Of a stretch of 64,000 nucleotides of DNA, positions 37,156-45,067 are shown in pieces. The position numbers were made by a program, and so were the translations under genes. The notes under the pieces were generated by a model. It made no database searches and was not told where the DNA came from. It saw only the letters and a list, made by a program, of their open reading frames with translations. This DNA is from CAYMCQ01 sp964389025. Its GTDB lineage: Bacteria; Verrucomicrobiota; Verrucomicrobiia; Limisphaerales; CAYMCQ01. The DNA lies in NCBI GenBank assembly GCA_964389025.1, contig CAYMCQ010000010.1, forward strand, positions 1-64,000, in the 5' to 3' direction. Position 1 is the first letter of the stretch. Each line of letters starts with the position of its first letter.

Positions 37156-39030
37156 ATGAACGGCGACCCAACCATTCAAAAATATTTGCGGGAACTTCAG
37201 CCATTGCCGTCGTCCTACTTGAAAGCGGCGCGGCAGATCGAGGCGGAGGCTGGCGATGGATTGCGGCCAACGAAAGTGGCGGTCGTCTCCACGTTCACCA
37301 GCGAATTGCTCCGGCCCTACGTCATCGTCGAGGGCGCAGCGCGCGGACTGAAGGCTGATCTGCATTTCGCGCCGTTCAATCAGTTGGAGCAGCAATTACT
37401 CGACAAGGCTAGTCCGCTTTATGGTTTCCAACCCGAAGTCATAATTATCGCTGCGCGGCTGGAGGAAATCGCGCCTGACTTGACGGCGCGGTTTGTCCGG
37501 CTCTCGCGCAAGGAAATCGAGGACGAAACTGCTGCTGTTGAAAAACGGATTTCAAACCTCGTCGCCGGAGTGCGGCAGTTTTCGGCGGCGAAGATTTTGG
37601 TCTTTAACTTTGCGCCACCGTTGTTGCTGTCTGCCGGGGTTGCTGATTCAGCGCTCGAGATTTCACAAAGCGCCGTCGTGCAACGGCTCAATGACAAACT
37701 GGCCGCGGTCTGCAAAAATTCTCCCGACGCGCACGTGTTCGACTACGCGCGGATGGTTTTTGAGTTCGGGTTGAACCGCTGGCACGACGCGAAATTATTT
37801 TATCTCGGCAGGGTTCCGTTGACGCTCGACGCACAGATCGAGACGGCGCGGCAACTGGCGCGGTATCTTCGCGTGTTGTTTTTTCCTCCGTGCAAATGCC
37901 TAGTGCTCGACCTCGACAACACGCTTTGGGGTGGTGTGCTTGGCGAGGACGGCATCGGCGGAATTGCACTCGGCGAAGAATATCCCGGTCGTGTTTACAA
38001 AGATTTTCAGCGGTATCTCTTGTCGTTGCGTGATCAGGGAATCCTTCTGGCCATCGCCAGCAAGAACAACGAGGCGGACGTGCTTGAGCTTTTTCAAAAA
38101 CATTCCGACTGCGTGCTGCGGTTGGAGGATTTCGCGGCGCATCAAATCAATTGGTCGGACAAACCGGAAAATTTACGACAAATCGCTGCCGCGCTGAACA
38201 TCGGCACGGACGCGCTGGCGTTTTTCGACGACAATCCCGTGGAGCGCGAACTGGTGCGGCAGCGAATGCCGGAAGTGACGGTCATTGACGCGCCGGAAAG
38301 TCCGCTGGAATTCATCGCGGTCGTGAGCAAGTCCGTCGCATTTGATCGCCTGACTGTTTCCGCCGAAGACCGGAAGCGCGGCGCGATGTATGCCGAGCAG
38401 CGGCAGCGGAAATCGTTGCAGGCCGAGTGCGCTTCCACGGAAGACTTTTTGAAGAGCCTCGATATGAAAGTCACGATCGGCAGCGTGGATGAGGAAACGC
38501 TGGAGCGCGTGGCGCAACTTCTGGCCAAGACGAACCAGTTCAATCTCACGACACGGCGTCACAGCGCGGCGCAAATCACGCAGATGATTGACGCGGGCGC
38601 AATCGCGTTGTGGATCCGTGTCGCGGACCGTTTCGGAGACAACGGATTGGTGGGTGTGGCGATTGCGGTGCCAGCGTCGCCCCTCACCCCATCCCTCTCC
38701 CCATCGGATGGGGAGAGGGTGGCCGGAGGCCGGGAGAGGGGCTGGATGATTGACACGTTCCTGCTCAGTTGCCGTGTCATTGGCCGACAGGTGGAAACCG
38801 CGCTGTTGAGCAGGCTTGTTCAATTGATCCGCGAGCGTGGCGGGAAGACGGTTCGCGGCCAATACATTCCGACGGCGAAAAATAGTCTGGTTGCAGAATT
38901 TTATCCCAAGCACGGTTTCAAGGAGAACGGCGATGGTTGGGGGTTGGATGTGTCACGAAGCGAGATTCGATCTCCCGAATTTATTTCGGTGACGTTTGCT
39001 GACGGGAAGACGGCGGTTGCGGCGACGTGA
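37156..39030 (+). CDS. FkbH-like HAD-IIIC protein with GNAT-like C-terminus
   Basis: A 624-residue protein. After an SGNH/hydrolase-like N-terminal region (about 1-240) comes the HAD-IIIC domain with catalytic aspartates in LVLDLDNTLWGGVLGEDG (about 252), LLAIASKNN (about 298) and FFDDNPVERE (about 355). The C-terminal part (about 410-600) resembles the acyltransferase domain often fused to FkbH. FkbH proteins dephosphorylate 1,3-bisphosphoglycerate while loading the glyceryl group onto an ACP, and an ACP gene lies 2.4 kb away (41430). Residues about 509-530 (SPLTPSLSPSDGERVAGGR) come from an inserted palindrome. Met 37156 is chosen because it begins the conserved region, and the frame is open to 37090. 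Confidence 0.85.
   Translation: MNGDPTIQKYLRELQPLPSSYLKAARQIEAEAGDGLRPTKVAVVSTFTSELLRPYVIVEGAARGLKADLHFAPFNQLEQQLLDKASPLYGFQPEVIIIAARLEEIAPDLTARFVRLSRKEIEDETAAVEKRISNLVAGVRQFSAAKILVFNFAPPLLLSAGVADSALEISQSAVVQRLNDKLAAVCKNSPDAHVFDYARMVFEFGLNRWHDAKLFYLGRVPLTLDAQIETARQLARYLRVLFFPPCKCLVLDLDNTLWGGVLGEDGIGGIALGEEYPGRVYKDFQRYLLSLRDQGILLAIASKNNEADVLELFQKHSDCVLRLEDFAAHQINWSDKPENLRQIAAALNIGTDALAFFDDNPVERELVRQRMPEVTVIDAPESPLEFIAVVSKSVAFDRLTVSAEDRKRGAMYAEQRQRKSLQAECASTEDFLKSLDMKVTIGSVDEETLERVAQLLAKTNQFNLTTRRHSAAQITQMIDAGAIALWIRVADRFGDNGLVGVAIAVPASPLTPSLSPSDGERVAGGRERGWMIDTFLLSCRVIGRQVETALLSRLVQLIRERGGKTVRGQYIPTAKNSLVAEFYPKHGFKENGDGWGLDVSRSEIRSPEFISVTFADGKTAVAAT
38679..38742. repeat. in-frame palindromic element inside the HAD gene
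   Basis: About 64 bases with the core CTCTCCCCATCGGATGGGGAGAG and outer GCCCCTC / GAGGGGC arms. It is read in frame and splits the acyltransferase-like part between VGVAIAVP and MIDTFLLSCRVIGRQVE. It shares its core with the intergenic copy at 32635-32695. Confidence 0.9.
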
Positions 39031-39038
39031 CGATTGGC

Positions 39039-39142
39039 CGTAGCACAGGCGTCTCGCCAGCGGGTTCGTGAGGCGTCTCGCCTCGAGTTCGTCCGAGCGG
39101 CGAGACGCCGCTGGAACTCGCAGCCGGGACGGCTGCGCTACG
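39039..39142. repeat. composite palindromic element
   Basis: An intergenic element beginning CGTAGC and ending GCTACG, containing AGGCGTCTCGCC, GAGGCGTCTCGCCTC, GCGGCGAGACGCCGC and CAGCCGGGACGGCTG palindromes. The GGCGTCTCGCC core is shared with the elements at 26951 and 40211. It fills the space between two convergent genes and could also act as a bidirectional terminator, although no U-tract follows. Confidence 0.85.
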
Positions 39143-39145
39143 AAA

Positions 39146-40174
39146 TCAATCCGTGACGACGCGTTTGAATCCGTGGTGAAACGCGGCCAGCGCGCCGCTG
39201 TGAACCAGCTTGAAGCGGGGCAACGTGGGGTAATTGCCGCTGATGCCGATGCGCGGCAGACATTCGAGATGCGCGGCGTGCGCGGGGAAAAGATTCGCGC
39301 TACGCGTGGTGGTCACGGTCTTGAAGCCGCACGATTTCGCCAGCGCGAATTCGCGGCTGCCAACGGCATTGCGACCGCCGAACGGATACGCGAAATGCTC
39401 CACCTCCCGACCAAGCTCCGATTCAATAATGCGGCGCGATTCGTTCAACTCGAACAAGACTTCCGCATCGGTCAGCTTGTTGAAATCGTAGTGGTTCACG
39501 GAGTGCGCGCCGATGGTGACGAGCGGGTCAGCGGCGAGTTTTTTGATTTCGTCCCAAGACATCGTGAGGCGTGATGAGTGACGGGTGACGGGTGACGGGT
39601 TGCCGTCGAAGAAGCGGGATAAAAAATCTTCGCGTTCCGCTGGGCCGAGGTTGCGGATGATTTCGCAGAGCGTGTCAAACGCGGTTTCCTTTTGCGCCTT
39701 CGATGCGGTTTGAAATTCTCGCCGCGGGTCAGCGATAGCTATGCGCTCACTTTTCAAAACCACCTCTTCAAGGCGATACCACCAGACGCATTCCGAGTTT
39801 TCGACGAATGTAGTCGTGATGTTGATGGCGAACGGCGCGTTGTATTTTTTGAAAATGGGATAGGCCAGCGTGTAGTTGTCCAGATAACCATCGTCGAAAG
39901 TGAAGGCCAGAAATCTTTCCCCGCGCTTGCCGCTTTTCAGAATGTCATGGACTTCGCCGAGGTTGACGATGCGGACGTGTTGCTCCAACAGGTGGACAAT
40001 CAGTTGTTCGAGGGACGCCGGTGAGATTTCCAGCGCCACGTTCGAGCTGATTCGCGGCGCGCTCGTCGGCTCGACGACCCGGTGCAGGCAAAGGATGGAG
40101 CCGATGCCGGAATAAAACGGACTCAGCGCCGCGCGGGCGACGTTGATTGCTGCTTTTCGCAAGACTCGCTTCAT
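39146..40174 (-). CDS. polysaccharide deacetylase (NodB-type)
   Basis: A 342-residue family 4 carbohydrate esterase. Motifs are CLHRVVE at the fold start, AFTFDDGYLDNYTLA (motif 1, about 90), TIGAHSVNHYDFN (motif 2, about 215) and EHFAYPFGGRNAVG (motif 3, about 255). The second histidine and the aspartates of the metal site are intact, so the enzyme should be active. Residues about 192-205 (NPSPVTRHSSRLT) are contributed by an in-frame GTGACGG heptad repeat just before SWDEIKKL. It is one of two clear deacetylases in the locus. Confidence 0.88.
   Translation of the reverse strand: MKRVLRKAAINVARAALSPFYSGIGSILCLHRVVEPTSAPRISSNVALEISPASLEQLIVHLLEQHVRIVNLGEVHDILKSGKRGERFLAFTFDDGYLDNYTLAYPIFKKYNAPFAINITTTFVENSECVWWYRLEEVVLKSERIAIADPRREFQTASKAQKETAFDTLCEIIRNLGPAEREDFLSRFFDGNPSPVTRHSSRLTMSWDEIKKLAADPLVTIGAHSVNHYDFNKLTDAEVLFELNESRRIIESELGREVEHFAYPFGGRNAVGSREFALAKSCGFKTVTTTRSANLFPAHAAHLECLPRIGISGNYPTLPRFKLVHSGALAAFHHGFKRVVTD
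39564..39601. repeat. in-frame heptad repeat (GTGACGG) inside deacetylase gene
   Basis: Three GTGACGG units plus degenerate flanking copies (GTGAGGC, GTGATGA), read on the minus strand as a Ser/Arg/Thr-rich insert. It is not expected in this family at this position, between the conserved FFDGN and MSWDEI stretches. Confidence 0.8.
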
Positions 40175-40210
40175 GGTTGTCGATGTTTACGTTGGCGATT
40201 GACGCGCGTG

Positions 40211-40361
40211 GGTGGCACGGGCGTCTCGCCCGTCAAATTCGGCGTCCCGCTGAATTTCGTCGCACGAGATTGGCTGCTTATCGATGCGAATCAATTCAAA
40301 GTCGCAGCCTCTCATAAAGGTTTCCGGCGGGACGCCGGAAACAACAGGCCGGAGGCCTGTT
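40211..40361. repeat. cluster of three small palindromes
   Basis: The gap 40175-40384 contains one arm of the GTGGCACGGGCGTCTCGCCCG family (40211-40232). Further on are two unrelated palindromes side by side, TTTCCGGCGGGACGCCGGAAA (40321-40341) and AACAGGCCGGAGGCCTGTT (40343-40361). No gene is supported in the gap. Confidence 0.75.
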
Positions 40362-40384
40362 CCACCGCTAGTAAATCGTAAATC

Positions 40385-41251
40385 TCATAGGTGCAGCAGA
40401 ATCAGTTCGGAATAAAGATTATCAATCTGCCCGGGCTTCAGCGTGGCGGATTTGTAGAGCGTGGCACTTGCCCATTCGACCACACGGCTGTGCGGAATCT
40501 TCGCGTCGCTGACGAAACGCGAGTCAATCATTGTGAACAACGCGCGGTTCGCCCGGAGCAGATGGAAACGCACCTTGTTCAGGTTCGCGAAAAAGACCGG
40601 CATGTTGCTGATATAATGGACGTGCGAGAAATGATACTTGCGGCCTTTGGTTTTCGTGAAGAGGGCGTAGGCGTAAGTCTCGTTGTTGTAGATCAGCAGA
40701 TGACCACATCGGAACGGCAGGTGGTCTTTGAAAATCGTGGCGTCCGGCTCCTTCAAGATTCTGGCGATGACATTTTTGTCAGTGGTCGCGCGAAAACCTG
40801 ACGGCGAGACGAGGCGATTGAACTCGGGAAACGGAAACAGGATGACGCGCTTACGCTCCAGTTCCTGAAAACCAAGCTTTGTGAACAGCGGATGAATGTG
40901 CCTGGCCGGAGTCTGGTTGGTGATGGTGTAATCGCTGAGTTTCAGGATTGGCGTCAGGAGCATGATGGCCTGTTGCCGATGATCTTTGTCCGTGACCCAG
41001 CTTGTGATGTTGCAAAACTTTTCCAGCCGACCGGCGATGGAGCGCCGACTGCAAATCGCGCCGAGGTAGCCGACGATCTTGCCGTCGTCCACCAGAACGA
41101 AGCCGAGCGGGTCGTCCGACGCGCGCCACGGATAAGTGAAAAGCCCCCGCCAATCTTCGCGCGTGATGGCGGGATTGTTGACGTTGAACTGCCGCAGAAG
41201 TTCGAGCACTTGCGGAAACATCTCCGGTGTCGCTGCTTTGACGGAGATCAT
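40385..41251 (-). CDS. GNAT-like acyltransferase, third paralogue
   Basis: A 288-residue relative of the proteins at 17344 and 21274. It has the shared FVLVDDGKIVGYLGAICSRR block, an NITSWVTDKDHRQQAIMLLTPIL block matching the TTWRMLPEFRG segment of the first paralogue, and an LFTKLGFQELERKRV segment. It starts at Met 41251 with a typical GNAT opening (ISVKAATPEMFPQVLELL), and the frame is open to 41284. A third ACP gene lies directly upstream, so again a paralogue of this family accompanies a carrier protein. Confidence 0.68.
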   Translation of the reverse strand: MISVKAATPEMFPQVLELLRQFNVNNPAITREDWRGLFTYPWRASDDPLGFVLVDDGKIVGYLGAICSRRSIAGRLEKFCNITSWVTDKDHRQQAIMLLTPILKLSDYTITNQTPARHIHPLFTKLGFQELERKRVILFPFPEFNRLVSPSGFRATTDKNVIARILKEPDATIFKDHLPFRCGHLLIYNNETYAYALFTKTKGRKYHFSHVHYISNMPVFFANLNKVRFHLLRANRALFTMIDSRFVSDAKIPHSRVVEWASATLYKSATLKPGQIDNLYSELILLHL

Positions 41252-41328
41252 AGTCAGCTTTGACCTCCAATACTGGACATGCATCCGGGCCGTGAATCGA
41301 AGCGCGGCTGGTCAGGCGCGGCAGCGTC

Positions 41329-41406
41329 TTGGACTGCGGCAGTCCTCTGCCGCTTTCGGATGCGCGACGACTTTTTCCAAAGCGCCAGAGGACTGGCGCA
41401 GTCCAA
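41329..41406. repeat. double-hairpin element with compensatory changes
   Basis: Two 28-base arms (41329-41356 and 41379-41406) are inverted copies around a 22-base centre, differing at two positions. Each arm also folds alone into a perfect hairpin: GCGGCAG-TCCT-CTGCCGC on the left and GCGCCAG-AGGA-CTGGCGC on the right. The two differences are paired G/C to C/G swaps that preserve the small hairpins. The element fills the gap between the GNAT-like and ACP genes. Confidence 0.9.
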
Positions 41407-41429
41407 AACCTTGCGGGGCTTCAGGCGGT

Positions 41430-41681
41430 TCATGGTTGCTCCATTTGCACCCTTGCAACTCCGCGCTTCGCCAGCGCGGCGCGGATCTTTTCCAGGCTCG
41501 TCATTTCGGTGATCTCCTCCGGCGTGAACGAGACGCCGTAGGCCGCTTCCACCGACAGCACGATGTTCAGATGCGCGACCGAGTCCCACGCCGGAATGTT
41601 TTGGGTGGAGGCGCTCTCCTGTATCTGCGCCTCGGGAACGCCGAGCGTGTCAGACAAAATTTTTTTCAGCGGTTCGCTCAT
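41430..41681 (-). CDS. acyl carrier protein, third
   Basis: An 83-residue carrier protein with the phosphopantetheine serine in IPAWDSVAHLNIVLSVE (Ser 34). The WDSVAHL form is typical of ACPs that partner FkbH or stand-alone ligases rather than fatty-acid synthase AcpP, which has DSLD. It is the nearest ACP to the FkbH-like gene at 37156 and is the best candidate to carry a glyceryl group. It lies 17 bases downstream of nothing on its own strand except the sulfatase-family gene, which ends at 43300 and begins the minus-strand run that includes it. Confidence 0.88.
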   Translation of the reverse strand: MSEPLKKILSDTLGVPEAQIQESASTQNIPAWDSVAHLNIVLSVEAAYGVSFTPEEITEMTSLEKIRAALAKRGVARVQMEQP

Positions 41682-41698
41682 TTAAATCATGCGATCAA

Positions 41699-43300
41699 TC
41701 ACTCCGTGTTCGGCGGCGAATCTTCATCCTGCGCTTTGGGTTCAGGGCCGGGGCGATGCGGTTTTTTTACCGGCGGCACGTGGCGGCGGAGAAGTTCCAG
41801 CACGTTGGCGTCGTCGTCTTTGCCACCGAACGCGGAGTCAATGATGGGGCCAAGCTGGACGAGGGAAAATGTTTCCGCGACCTGATGGGGAATTTTCTGC
41901 TGCGAGCATTTGATGATGAGCGGCACGTGGCGCACTTCGTCGGAGTCAGACAGGATGCCGTCGCGCGTGTAATCCATCCGCCAACTGTGGTCGGAAGTGA
42001 GGATGATGAGGGCGTCGTCGAATTTTCCGGCACCCTTGAGCCTGTCCATGAGTTCGCCGATGAGCTTGTCGAGATATTGCAGCGAGCGCTGGTAATCCTG
42101 GATGTTGCCGGACATGCGCGCGCCTTTGTAGGTGCCCCGATAACTGCCGTCGGCGTTGAAGACGAATGGGCTGTGTGGAACGATCATGTGCGCGAAGAGG
42201 AATGAATTGTTCGGCGCATGGTCAATCACCGAAAGCGCATCGTCGCGCATGCTGTGGCTGAGATTGAACCAAAAGCGGCTGTAGGCGGCCTTCGAATTCG
42301 GGACGTTCATGCGGTTGAGCGTGCGGGCGGTCTTGCGGCTGACCGGATCCATCCAGAATTTGATGTTTTTCAGAAACCGGTTGATGACGTTTTTTGCCAG
42401 CGAGCCAGCTTTTGGTTCGCCGGGATAGCCGCGGCAAAGGTCAACCTGATCGCCAAGCATCTTGCGGTAAGGCAGGTAGAAGCCGAGGACGCAGGACTGG
42501 TAGTTTTTCTCGCGCGCACGGAGGAACAGGCTGGGCATCGTGTCAGTGGGCGACCACTTGCCGCCGTTATCAACGAGCATTTTGTCGCGGCCAACTTTGA
42601 CCGAGGCGAAATCATTCTGAAAAAGCACGCGAGGAATGGATTGGTGTGTGCGCGTCGAGGGTGAGTAGGCGTCACGGAAGAAAAAGGATTGTTCGCAGAG
42701 GCGGTTCAGGTTCGTGAACGCGGGGAGAAATTGTCCGTTCGTCGTGCTGCGGGCATAAGACCATTCGTCGAAAACGAACACGAAGACCGGCGAGGCACCG
42801 TTCGTCGCCGTCGGGCGCGACGCGGGCAGATCGTCCATGGGCGCGGCCCAGTTCGGGTAGCGGAGCAATTGGTAGAATGAGATCAGCGCCACCGCCGAAA
42901 AAATCAGCGCCACCGCCGCTGCGCACTGGACGATGCGAAATTGCGGGCGGCACCAGGAAAAAACGACCAGGGTCACGAGCGCAAGGTTCGCAATCTCGAC
43001 TTTGTAATCGGCGTAAGTGAACAGCGAGGCGATGAATCCCGTTCCCAGCGCGAACAAAAACAGATGCTGGACAATCCGGTTCAGCCACGGCCAGCGAAGC
43101 GCAGCGGCGAGCGATTGCGCGAGGAAGATCAGTGCGGCGAGCAGGAGAATTCCCACGACGATGCTCAACCCGTCGGCGAAGTCCCAATATTCGAGGAAGC
43201 GGTTCCAGTTGTCCTGATACATGCGTATCTGGCCGCCGTAGAGCAGCGTGGCCACGGTGAGCGCGACGGCGATTTTTTTCCAAAGTTTCATCGCAAGCAA
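41699..43300 (-). CDS. membrane sulfatase / alkaline-phosphatase superfamily protein
   Basis: A 533-residue protein with four to five predicted N-terminal helices (to about residue 150) and a periplasmic sulfatase-like domain. The domain has VFVFVFDEWSY (metal-ligand aspartate, about 175), RTHQSIPRVLF with the residue that becomes or replaces the nucleophile, HMIVPHSPFVF (about 365) and LIILTSDHSWR (DH metal pair, about 428). The canonical Cys/Ser-x-Pro-x-Arg formylglycine motif is absent, so transfer of a phospho-alcohol group (as in LTA synthase and OpgB-type enzymes) fits better than sulfate hydrolysis. The C-terminus is a proline/acid-rich tail. It is downstream of the kinase-like/methyltransferase gene by 10 bases. 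Confidence 0.8.
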   Translation of the reverse strand: MLAMKLWKKIAVALTVATLLYGGQIRMYQDNWNRFLEYWDFADGLSIVVGILLLAALIFLAQSLAAALRWPWLNRIVQHLFLFALGTGFIASLFTYADYKVEIANLALVTLVVFSWCRPQFRIVQCAAAVALIFSAVALISFYQLLRYPNWAAPMDDLPASRPTATNGASPVFVFVFDEWSYARSTTNGQFLPAFTNLNRLCEQSFFFRDAYSPSTRTHQSIPRVLFQNDFASVKVGRDKMLVDNGGKWSPTDTMPSLFLRAREKNYQSCVLGFYLPYRKMLGDQVDLCRGYPGEPKAGSLAKNVINRFLKNIKFWMDPVSRKTARTLNRMNVPNSKAAYSRFWFNLSHSMRDDALSVIDHAPNNSFLFAHMIVPHSPFVFNADGSYRGTYKGARMSGNIQDYQRSLQYLDKLIGELMDRLKGAGKFDDALIILTSDHSWRMDYTRDGILSDSDEVRHVPLIIKCSQQKIPHQVAETFSLVQLGPIIDSAFGGKDDDANVLELLRRHVPPVKKPHRPGPEPKAQDEDSPPNTE

Positions 43301-43310
43301 ATGGAGCGGT

Positions 43311-44729
43311 TCAGGTGAAATCCTTCTTCTCGAAAAAGAGCAGCGTGCGCGGCGAGTTTTCGACGGCCACCTGCCGGAGCAGATTGAACCGCTCGGAAAA
43401 CACGCGCAGACATTGCTCCAAAGTGAGGTCGGCGAACAGGTTCACGCGGAAGCGCAGGAGCCGCTGGAACATCGGATCGCCCGGCGGCACAAACTCCAGC
43501 ACCAGATATCTGCCGGACAACTGGCAAAAAAGGTCGCGCGCGGCGGCGAGCGAAAGATTGGCGCTGACGAGCAGGTGATGAAGCAGCGCGAGCGCGAGGA
43601 CGCACTGGGAATTGAAGCGGTCAAGAAATCGAGCGCGCTCGCGGTTCATGTAGCCGATGCCGGGGCTGGGGTTTGCGACGTCAACGACGAGCGGCGTGAT
43701 GGGTTTGGATTGCGAACGCAAGCGGCGATAAAGAATTTCAATGGCGTCGTGGTCGGCATCGGCAGCAGTGACCAGCTTCGCGCCGCATTCGGCGGCGAGT
43801 TCGCTGTATTCACCCGTGTTGCAGCCGAGGTCAAGCACGCTTTCTGGCGAAGTGGACTTCAGAAAATTGCGGACAAGATTTTTTTTGGCGGTCTCGGCGG
43901 TGCGGTCGTAGCTGCACGTTTTCGTGTAGTCCGCCCAGACACCTTGAGGCCGATAGCCTGCGGCGAGTTTTCTGATTTTTGATCCGAGCCGATTCAGGTT
44001 GGCGAGTTGAGCCGTGGTCTGGCCGCTCGTTTTTGGAAGGCGCTGCGGCTTGGTCTCATTTTTCTTGTCGGTCTTGCGTTGGAGCAGCAACGGCAGCGTG
44101 ACGTCGAGCAGCAAGCCGGGACGCCAGCGCTGGAGCGCGCCAAAGCTGCGGGCGACCTGCTCCACCGAGCGCCCGTCCAGGCTCGCCAGAAAATAGGAGC
44201 GCAAATCCCAGCCGCGATGACGTGCGAGCAGCAGCGGAAAAAGAAACATGCGCTGAAATTGCCCGAGCGCAAACCATAAGTCCACCCGCTCCGGGCGTTC
44301 GATGGACGAGAGATCAATGAACACGGGCCGGCCATTGACGAACTGGACGTTGTAGGCGCTCGCATCTTTCAATGAGCAGCCGATTTCGACCAGTTGCTTT
44401 TGCAATTCCAACGTGAGTAGCGCGGCATCCGCGAGCATGGAAACCGTCCACTCGTAGGGGTAAGTGATTTGCGGAACCAGTTCGTGTTCGAGGAATTCGC
44501 CGTAACCGGGATGCTCAGAAACCAATTTCTTTTTTAGCGCGGATTCCTCCACGAAGCGGGTGGGCACGATGATTTTTGCCCCGACGAGCCGGGCCAAGTG
44601 ACCTTTGTCAGCGAGGCTTTGAAGAACGGAATGACACGTTTGATCCACTGCGCGGAAGATGCGGCCGCCTCGTTGAAAGACGAATCCGCTTGGATCACGA
44701 AACGAACCACTAAAGCGTTCGTTCTGCAT
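43311..44729 (-). CDS. kinase-like / SAM methyltransferase fusion
   Basis: A 472-residue protein in two parts. The C-terminal domain (about 285-465) is a class I methyltransferase with motif I ESVLDLGCNTGEYSEL and an acidic strand-2 end (TAADADHDAIEIL). The N-terminal part (about 1-200) contains SLKDASAYNVQFVNGRPVFIDL. This has the spacing of a protein-kinase-like catalytic loop (K-D-x4-N) followed by a D-F/I-D metal aspartate, as in aminoglycoside and sugar kinases. No glycine-rich nucleotide loop is obvious ahead of it. The two parts may phosphorylate and methylate the same glycan end. Proteins of this type usually carry only a methyltransferase label. Confidence 0.72.
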   Translation of the reverse strand: MQNERFSGSFRDPSGFVFQRGGRIFRAVDQTCHSVLQSLADKGHLARLVGAKIIVPTRFVEESALKKKLVSEHPGYGEFLEHELVPQITYPYEWTVSMLADAALLTLELQKQLVEIGCSLKDASAYNVQFVNGRPVFIDLSSIERPERVDLWFALGQFQRMFLFPLLLARHRGWDLRSYFLASLDGRSVEQVARSFGALQRWRPGLLLDVTLPLLLQRKTDKKNETKPQRLPKTSGQTTAQLANLNRLGSKIRKLAAGYRPQGVWADYTKTCSYDRTAETAKKNLVRNFLKSTSPESVLDLGCNTGEYSELAAECGAKLVTAADADHDAIEILYRRLRSQSKPITPLVVDVANPSPGIGYMNRERARFLDRFNSQCVLALALLHHLLVSANLSLAAARDLFCQLSGRYLVLEFVPPGDPMFQRLLRFRVNLFADLTLEQCLRVFSERFNLLRQVAVENSPRTLLFFEKKDFT

Positions 44730-44730
44730 G

Positions 44731-44973
44731 TCAGTTCACATCGGACGCGTCGCTCGGGCTTGGCGGGAAGACCTCGGGATTTTTGGCCGGTGGTTTGCGC
44801 CGTTTGAAGATGCCAAAAATCGAGTTCCGGAAGAACGCGGCGACGCCGACGATGCCCGCAATGATCATTTGCAGGATCAAACTGCCCGTGCCCGGGTCAA
44901 CGTAGGCCAAAAAAAGTTGGGTATGAAGGTTCACGACGTTTGCTTTGGAGAAGTCAGTTAAACAGGAAAACAC
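44731..44973 (-). CDS. small conserved membrane protein (YVDPGTGS type)
   Basis: An 80-residue protein with one hydrophobic segment (LILQMIIAGIVGVAAFF) preceded by the recognisable LAYVDPGTGSLI motif and followed by a basic KRRKPP stretch. Small proteins with this motif are widely found beside sulfatase/alkaline-phosphatase-type genes in polysaccharide clusters, as here. The function is unknown. Two GTG starts are possible, 44973 and 44934. The second would begin nine codons before the conserved motif and is equally plausible. It stops 1 base before the fusion gene start. Confidence 0.7.
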   Translation of the reverse strand: MFSCLTDFSKANVVNLHTQLFLAYVDPGTGSLILQMIIAGIVGVAAFFRNSIFGIFKRRKPPAKNPEVFPPSPSDASDVN

Positions 44974-45067
44974 CCTTGCGTCAATCTTCCGCTGGCCACG
45001 CCGGAGGGCTTGCTAGAAATCCCGCTCAAAGGCAAGCTGCCTTGCAACTGAGATTCCGCATACGCCA

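Noticed and set aside
41699..43300. Formylglycine-dependent sulfatase
   Set aside because: The Cys/Ser-x-Pro-x-Arg activation motif is missing. Only the superfamily metal motifs and membrane helices are present.
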